Shown here: one piece after another, positions 19,482 to 25,000 of the stretch
How positions within the stretch are numbered: position 1 is the stretch's first letter
Layout of the letters: each line of letters opens with the position of its first letter
Source of the DNA: Penaeus vannamei
Lineage: Eukaryota > Arthropoda > Malacostraca > Decapoda > Penaeidae
Assembly: GCF_042767895.1 (NCBI RefSeq)
Contig: NC_091576.1
Span: 26,681,539-26,706,538 of the forward strand
Direction: 5' to 3'
DNA: 25,000 bases
Position numbers and translations under genes: made by a program
The notes under the pieces: model-generated
Told to the model about the DNA's origin: nothing
What the model saw: the letters and a program-made list of their open reading frames with translations, nothing else
Database searches by the model: none

Positions 19482-20156
19482 GTTCTTTGCTTATTTCATA
19501 AAGGGAAGAATTGGTTAGCGGGACCGGACGACCCGCATCAGAAAGCATAAAAAATATTCATCCCCGGCTTTCGCTTCGGCAAAGGACACTTCCGACTGCT
19601 CACATGTCAAAGAAAAGATTGCAGCCGATTTAGCTGCAGACTAATCTCTTGAATTTAAAGGCAGATTTTGGGCTTCAACTTCAACTGGAGACTTTGTTGG
19701 CATTGCCGATATAAAAGTTTACACCGCTCAGTAGCGAATGTATCAAGATTTTTTATTGATATTCTTTCCATGACTGTTGACTGTTGGAGAAAGAGAGAGA
19801 AAAAAATGTTTTATTCTGCACAGGGTAGATTTGCAGTATAGTTTTAATATAATCATATAAACAAAGTCACTTTAAAGAAAGAAAGAAAAATATATATGAC
19901 TGGTAAAGGTAAAATTAAAATTCTCTTCTTTAAGAGTAATAGCTTTTAGTCTAGTGGTCGAATTAAGAAACGGAAAAGTGGAGAACACTTCACGAATATA
20001 CAAACATATGTTCATATTAACTTGTTCGAGACCAATAGAAATGATATCCTTATCATCTCAACGTAATTTCACACTAATTTCCAGTATCCCACCAACTATG
20101 CAAACTAAAATGTGCAAATGCAAGTAGACTCCTTGCAGTAGCTGTGTAATATGGTA
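19482..20156 (+). repeat. Unit 3 nested tandem sub-copy b
   Basis: Second sub-copy (675 bases), very similar to sub-copy a, including shared 3' variants CCACCAACTATG and CAGTAGCTGTG. The minus-strand frame seen in unit 1 is interrupted here by a stop. It joins the third copy at exactly the same junction sequence as a to b. Confidence 0.9.
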
Positions 20157-20568
20157 GTTCTTTGCTTATTTCACAAAGGGAAGAATCGGTTAGCGGGACC
20201 GGACGACCCGCATCAGAAAGCATAAAATATATTAATCTCCGACTTTCGCTTCGGCAAAAGATACTTCCAACTGCTCACATGTCAAAGAAAGGATTGCAGC
20301 CGATTTAGCTGCAGAATAATCTCATGATTCTAAAGGCAGATTCTGGGCTTTAACTTCAACTGGAGACTTTGTTGGCATTGCCGATATAAATGTTTACATC
20401 GCCCAGAAACGAATGTCATGATTTTTTAATTGCCATTCCTTCCATGATTGTTGGAGAGAGATTAAAAAAGTTTTATTCTATGCAGGGTAGATTTGCAGTA
20501 TCATAGTAACCTTTTCGCTCGTGATACTTTTAATATAACTTAAACAAATTGACTTTAAAAAGAGAAAG

Positions 20569-20621
<53 letters not shown>

Positions 20622-20881
20622 CTGTGGTAAAAGTAAAATTATAATTACCCTTGGTGAAGAGTATCAACTAATGTTTAAGGGGTTGAATTAAGATACGGGA
20701 AAGTGGAGAACACTCCATGAATATACAAACAAACGTCTGTATTACCTTGTTCGAGACCAATGCTAATGATATCCTTAACATCTCAACGTAATTTAACACT
20801 AATTTTCAGTATTCCAGCAACTATGCAAACTAGAATGTGCAAATGCAAGTAGACTCCTTACAATAGCTGTGTAATATGATA
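20157..20881 (+). repeat. Unit 3 nested tandem sub-copy c (unit-2-like)
   Basis: Third sub-copy (725 bases), with unit-2-type variants (CACAAAGGG, TCATGATTC, GCCCAGAAACGA) and a (TA)n at 20571-20620 in the same place as in unit 2. It leads back into the normal unit sequence at GTTGTTAACGAGTG. Confidence 0.9.
20571..20620. repeat. (TA)n in sub-copy c
   Basis: Positionally equivalent to 14896-14946 and supports the unit-2 affinity of sub-copy c. Confidence 0.95.
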
Positions 20882-21684
20882 GTTGTTAACGAGTGTTGGT
20901 AAGTGTAAGTGTCTCGCACCGTAATGTGTAGGTTCCATGAACAGGTTCCGGGCCTCTCATTTCTCTCTTCATTTGAGTACATGGACGCTGCCTTCCTCCT
21001 TTGGGCCTCGTGTGCATGTAGATTAAACCAATTAAATGTCCAGGACTATTCCATGACTCTTGAATATACAAGATTCGGTAAAGTGTTTCCGCCTTCCACG
21101 CAAATGCTTCAAAACCATGTTCCTTCCTTTGGATGCTTCATTCAATTGCCTATCCGTTATATGCGAGAGAATATGGTATTTGCAAATATATTTGCGTTAC
21201 GTAATCCTTTCTGCATGAAAGGATTTTTTTAACTTCATAATTTTATGGTAGAATTATGGTAAATGACTACTCCCTTATCCTCACTGTTAACGAACGTGAA
21301 TCATAGTTTATTACATATTTAGAAGGGCAATTTGGTTAAAGAAAAATCGTTAAGAAAAAAAGAAAAAAGAAACGTAAAGAATGGGACCATCAGGCCTACG
21401 ATCCTGTTATTAACAGAAACATCATGGAATCCGCTGCTGCATGAACCGAACACGAGGCTCATGGCAAAATCCTGAACCGAAATCTACCCGCGTACTCCTT
21501 TTCCACACATCCATCCCGGATTTGTTCAACATTAATCATGCGATTCCTGTACCGTCTAACAAGCTGAACCTCTAAACCAGTGGTTCTAACCCTTGTTGGA
21601 AGCACAGAGACCCGCAATGTTCATGAAAATGTGATTAAAACCACTGCTTTATTTTATAAGAAAATCTAGTTTGGTTTAAAACAG

Positions 21685-21744
<60 letters not shown>
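21685..21744. repeat. (CA)n, unit 3
   Basis: About 30 pure CA copies adjoining the conserved island. Confidence 0.96.
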
Positions 21745-21747
<3 letters not shown>

Positions 21748-21775
21748 TCCTCCGACCCCATATATACACAATCAC

Positions 21776-22020
21776 CCAGACAGACGTGACGCAGCAGCTA
21801 CTCTCCGCTGTTGACATCTTTCACAGAAGATTAAACGGTGCAATCATATGCTGTTCACTTTCCCCTCAAGGCCCCACCTCCCCCGGGCTTACACGTCACT
21901 CTCATGCAAAATTCACGCGGATATTTGTCGCGGCTCCTGACGTGTCCCTCGCCATCTCCTATTTGGGACAACAAATGGCCAGGCAGAAGGCTTTACTGCT
22001 AACAGGTCTGTGCTAAATCC
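21776..22020 (+). repeat. Highly conserved island, unit 3 copy
   Basis: Near-identical counterpart of 11871-12115, embedded in sequence that otherwise shows strong divergence between units. Recent gene conversion or functional constraint could both explain this. Confidence 0.6.
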
Positions 22021-22343
22021 TCTTTTCCTGATAAAGGGGCTTCACTCACCCTTCCCTTGCTAGTAGTTTAGGAAGGGTCAATGTTTGTGTGTCTCTTCTG
22101 TCGCCCTTTCGTTGGCCTGTGAGTATTATGCGTCCCGATCATACTCATGCTGGTTTTATGATGAAGAGGAATGTGGTTCGTTGCATGGAAGGGGGATATT
22201 TTGCGTTGTAGTTCCTGCAAGTTTGGGGAGTATAGTTGTAGTTGTCTGTATTATTATATAACTTCCTTCGCTGCTAGACAGTCAGAACGGCAAGCATTAG
22301 TTTGACTACTATGTGTCCATTTCTTGAACATGCAAGTGCTGTG

Positions 22344-22475
<132 letters not shown>

Positions 22476-23040
22476 ATACACACACACAGAAATAAAATAT
22501 ATTACGGTTATATTTTGAAGGGAGACGAAGTACCTTTCTTTGAAAAATAATATATGAAGCAACCTACTTAATATTATAACGTAGCACAAGGGGTTTTCTA
22601 TTCTTTGTTAATACTCTTGATGGCGAAGAAGAAGAAAAAAAAATCCCTGTAGCTTATGTTTAAACTATATTATAATATTACTCATTTACTGGAAATGTGT
22701 ACCATAACCACAATGAGCCTAAAATGTATAAAGAGATTATGTCGCTAATAAGTCAACATTTTGACAAAGCAATTATATTTAGATAACCTTTCGGTAAATG
22801 AGGCTAGGTTGTCAACATTTTTAAGAGACTCAGTCAGATTATTCAAAGGTGAACGTTGATATTATTGAATGATTTATAGTAAAAATATTTAATCGAATTC
22901 AAAAATAGTAAGTGCATTCGCGGAGAAGCAAAAACAATTTTCCAATCAAATACACCCCATTTGTTTCAGTAACCGCAAGATAAGTAATGTTTCATGTTAC
23001 CGATAGTCCCCTGTCTCTCTTTGTCTCTATTTCTATTTCT

Positions 23041-23124
23041 CTCTCCCTCCCTTCCTCTCCTTCCCTTTATCTCTAAGTCTCTCTATTTCTCTCTATCTCT
23101 TTGTCTCTCTCTCTTTCTCTGTCT

Positions 23125-23202
<78 letters not shown>
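23041..23202. repeat. CT-rich, (CA)n and (TA)n compound tract, unit 3
   Basis: Degenerate CT sequence to about 23122, (AC)n to 23150, then about 52 bases of AT. It is the counterpart of the tracts at 13121 and 17347. Confidence 0.94.
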
Positions 23203-23204
<2 letters not shown>

Positions 23205-23788
23205 CAAATAACCACACATATGCATGCAAACCCGCTACTGTAAGGTAATCCCGCTGGAACCTTTCCATTTTCTGCATGATGAAAAGAGAGAAAACAGAAA
23301 TGCATCCCTCTCGTGTCACCAAAAAAAGGAGAGTGGCAACCCTGTGTCAGAACCGAATTTATGAGAATTCTTAACAAAAAAAAAGCCAACCGTTTTCACA
23401 TTCATTGTTTTGATATGAGATGGCAAGGGAAGTGTCACGAGTTCAAACGAACATACGTGACAATTCTGTATGACAGCGAAGCGAGGGCCGGAAGGGAGGA
23501 AGTGGGTTTCATAGGATTGCGCCTTTTAGGAAGGGTTCTCGGAAGGTCTGCAGCGCCCGATGGCCACTGCGTCACGGTTATTAGGTCATATATTTCTTAT
23601 ACATGTAGAAACATCAAATTAGAAAGTTCATAAATGGGATAGGAAACTGCGGCTTCATTATAAGATTTTTTTTCCCCTTCTTTGTCAAAATTGGTAAATT
23701 CTCGTTCTGGTTGTGTTTCTACGAGATGGGAGACATCGAGAACCAATCTGAAAAAAGGGAAATTATTTCTAATCAACATTTCGGCAAA

Positions 23789-24329
23789 ATATGTGCGAAA
23801 AGCTACATATGCGGAATAACCGATCAATCTCCACATGTATGGAAAAAGTCAGCATGCATTCCACTCCTTCCTCTAATGGAGAGGAACACGAGAAACCCGA
23901 AATACCTGTGGAATTAACACACAAATGTACAAAAGGCTTGTCGCCGCGTTAACTGCAATGATGTTGCACAGTCACAGCAAAGCCTCTGCATGCATTTGCA
24001 CATTCTAGTTCCCATTGCCGCCTCTCTCGACTCCGACACTCAGAATCAGTTTGGAATTTCGGTTAGATCATGCACTGTTCTGCCGCCGGGTAGGAAAGCG
24101 AAACAGGAGAAGTAAATATATCTATTATTGATGGAATAGATCATTAACAAAAGGAGGGTGACGGGAAACTTTTTTTTTCTTTTTTGTTATAGATCAGAAC
24201 GCTGATAGACATAAAACTGTACCTTTGAAGTCTAAACGACTATACTCCTCGTGAGACAAGATGGACGGTCACTCTTCTCTCCTCAAACTATCCCTCTTAT
24301 CCTACCAGAGACTATTCTCCTTCTGACTC
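23789..24329. other. Unique-looking sequence 3' of the array
   Basis: No repeat-unit similarity, except that TGCATTTGCACATTCTAG (23991-24008) is the exact reverse complement of an 18-mer in the array (10877-10894 in unit 1). Composition becomes less AT-rich than the array. No convincing gene was found. Confidence 0.55.
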
Positions 24330-24600
24330 TTGCCCGGCTCTCGTCGCTCTGAAACCCGCTGCGAATCCGACCCCTTCAGCGCCAACCCGTTCCCCAGGGA
24401 CGCTGAATTTCAGAATGTGCCTCCAGGAGCAAGCAATGGCTCTGGAGGTTCGAGGGTCGCTGTCAGTCTTTCTTTGATATGTAAAGAGGCGCGGGCGTCC
24501 TTTGGCGAAGGGGGCCGCGTGGGTGGAGGATTTGATTTCCTCAGTTTTGGACTCTCTCTGAGGCAGGAGGATGTTTTGGCGTGAGGAAAGGCAAGGTTAA
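24330..24600 (+). other. GC-rich block, possible non-coding exon or gene-proximal sequence
   Basis: The block is visibly richer in G and C than the rest of the window, and it has an open frame of 84 codons that begins at TTG, not ATG, and shows no known domain. Donor-like sites (GCGTGAGG near 24581 and CAAGGTTAAGG near 24592) lie at its end. This could be a 5' untranslated exon of a gene extending to the right, but the evidence is compositional only. Confidence 0.2.
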
Positions 24601-24739
24601 GGTTATGTAATTTTTTCCCTGCAGGTCAATTCTCTCTCTCTCTCTGTGTCTGTATGTGTGATATAAGTATGCATGGATGTTATGTATAACAAATTGCACT
24701 GTATTATATTAAAATACACACAAATATAAACACTACAAG

Positions 24740-24922
24740 ATGCAGAGACAGCTCCGAGACTGGAAGACCTTCAGAGAGCAGCACTGGTCACCGAGGAAGG
24801 CAGTGGGCGCTCTGCTGCTAAATGCGCTCGTCCTTTTCATGATCGTCTGTTACTCCGGTTGCCCGATAAAGGAAGAGCTGAAAATTAATATGAAGTCTCT
24901 TTTATTTTTAGCCTTCTCTTGA
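24740..24922 (+). CDS. Weak candidate exon with membrane-anchor-like N-terminus
   Basis: A 60-codon ATG frame in a less AT-rich stretch. The start has A at -3 (AAGATGC). Residues 1-20 are polar and basic, with two tryptophans (MQRQLRDWKTFREQHWSPRK). Residues about 21-40 are hydrophobic (AVGALLLNALVLFMIVCYSG), followed by CPIKEELK. That order, short basic tail then a single hydrophobic span, is what type II membrane proteins such as Golgi glycosyltransferases or sulfotransferases show at their N-termini, and they often have this part in a first coding exon. The last residues (INMKSLLFLAFS) look like non-coding read-through. No good GT donor was found between residues 38 and 52. No family can be named, and a chance frame remains quite possible. 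Confidence 0.2.
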   Translation: MQRQLRDWKTFREQHWSPRKAVGALLLNALVLFMIVCYSGCPIKEELKINMKSLLFLAFS

Positions 24923-25000
24923 TATGGAATCAAACCTGGAAAACACACCCAGACACATTGCGCAACTAAAACATCCGCTTTCTTTCATTCTAGATTGAAA

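Overview
This window looks like non-genic, repeat-dense arthropod DNA, most likely from a decapod crustacean and plausibly a penaeid shrimp. The grounds are the very high density of long uninterrupted microsatellites ((CA)n, (TA)n, (CT)n, ATT/ATC-type AT-rich tracts), a decayed Merlin/ISXO2-like DNA transposon, and foldback repeats of a kind I associate with penaeid sequence. The species call is inference. No intact protein-coding gene, rRNA or tRNA could be supported. Most long open frames are read-throughs of dinucleotide repeats or begin at non-ATG codons.

Region A (1-960) is AT-rich DNA with a 42-copy (CA)n and a GATA/AGAT-like tract. Region B (about 960-8425) is a large, strongly diverged inverted duplication. 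The left arm (about 960-5235) and right arm (about 5935-8425) match in reverse complement block after block around a spacer of about 0.7 kb. The left arm is about 1.8 kb longer, mostly because it carries a degenerate Merlin/ISXO2-like transposase (about 3640-4290). A promoter-like cluster (NRF-1-type palindrome, CRE palindrome, two CCAAT boxes) precedes the transposase and a two-copy tandem duplication (4332-4586) follows it.

Region C (8425-9735) holds purine-rich low-complexity DNA, a foldback element of about 125 bp (8799-8922) and a 75-bp tandem duplication (9581-9726). Region D (about 9735-23788) is a three-unit head-to-tail array of a non-coding unit of about 4.2-4.3 kb. Unit 3 is stretched to about 5.5 kb because an internal block of about 0.67 kb is present three times. 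The first two sub-copies resemble unit 1 and the third resembles unit 2, so the array has a mosaic history. A perfect 16-bp-stem hairpin is present in units 1 and 2 and replaced by a shorter form in unit 3. A segment of about 245 bp is almost identical between units 1 and 3 although they are otherwise clearly diverged.

Region E (23789-25000) leaves the array and becomes more GC-rich. It contains the only stretches with an exon-like look: a GC-rich block at about 24330-24600 and a short ATG frame at 24740-24922 encoding a basic N-terminus followed by a membrane-anchor-like segment. Both are weak candidates. The most interesting structures here are architectural (palindrome, nested tandem array, hairpin) rather than a gene system.
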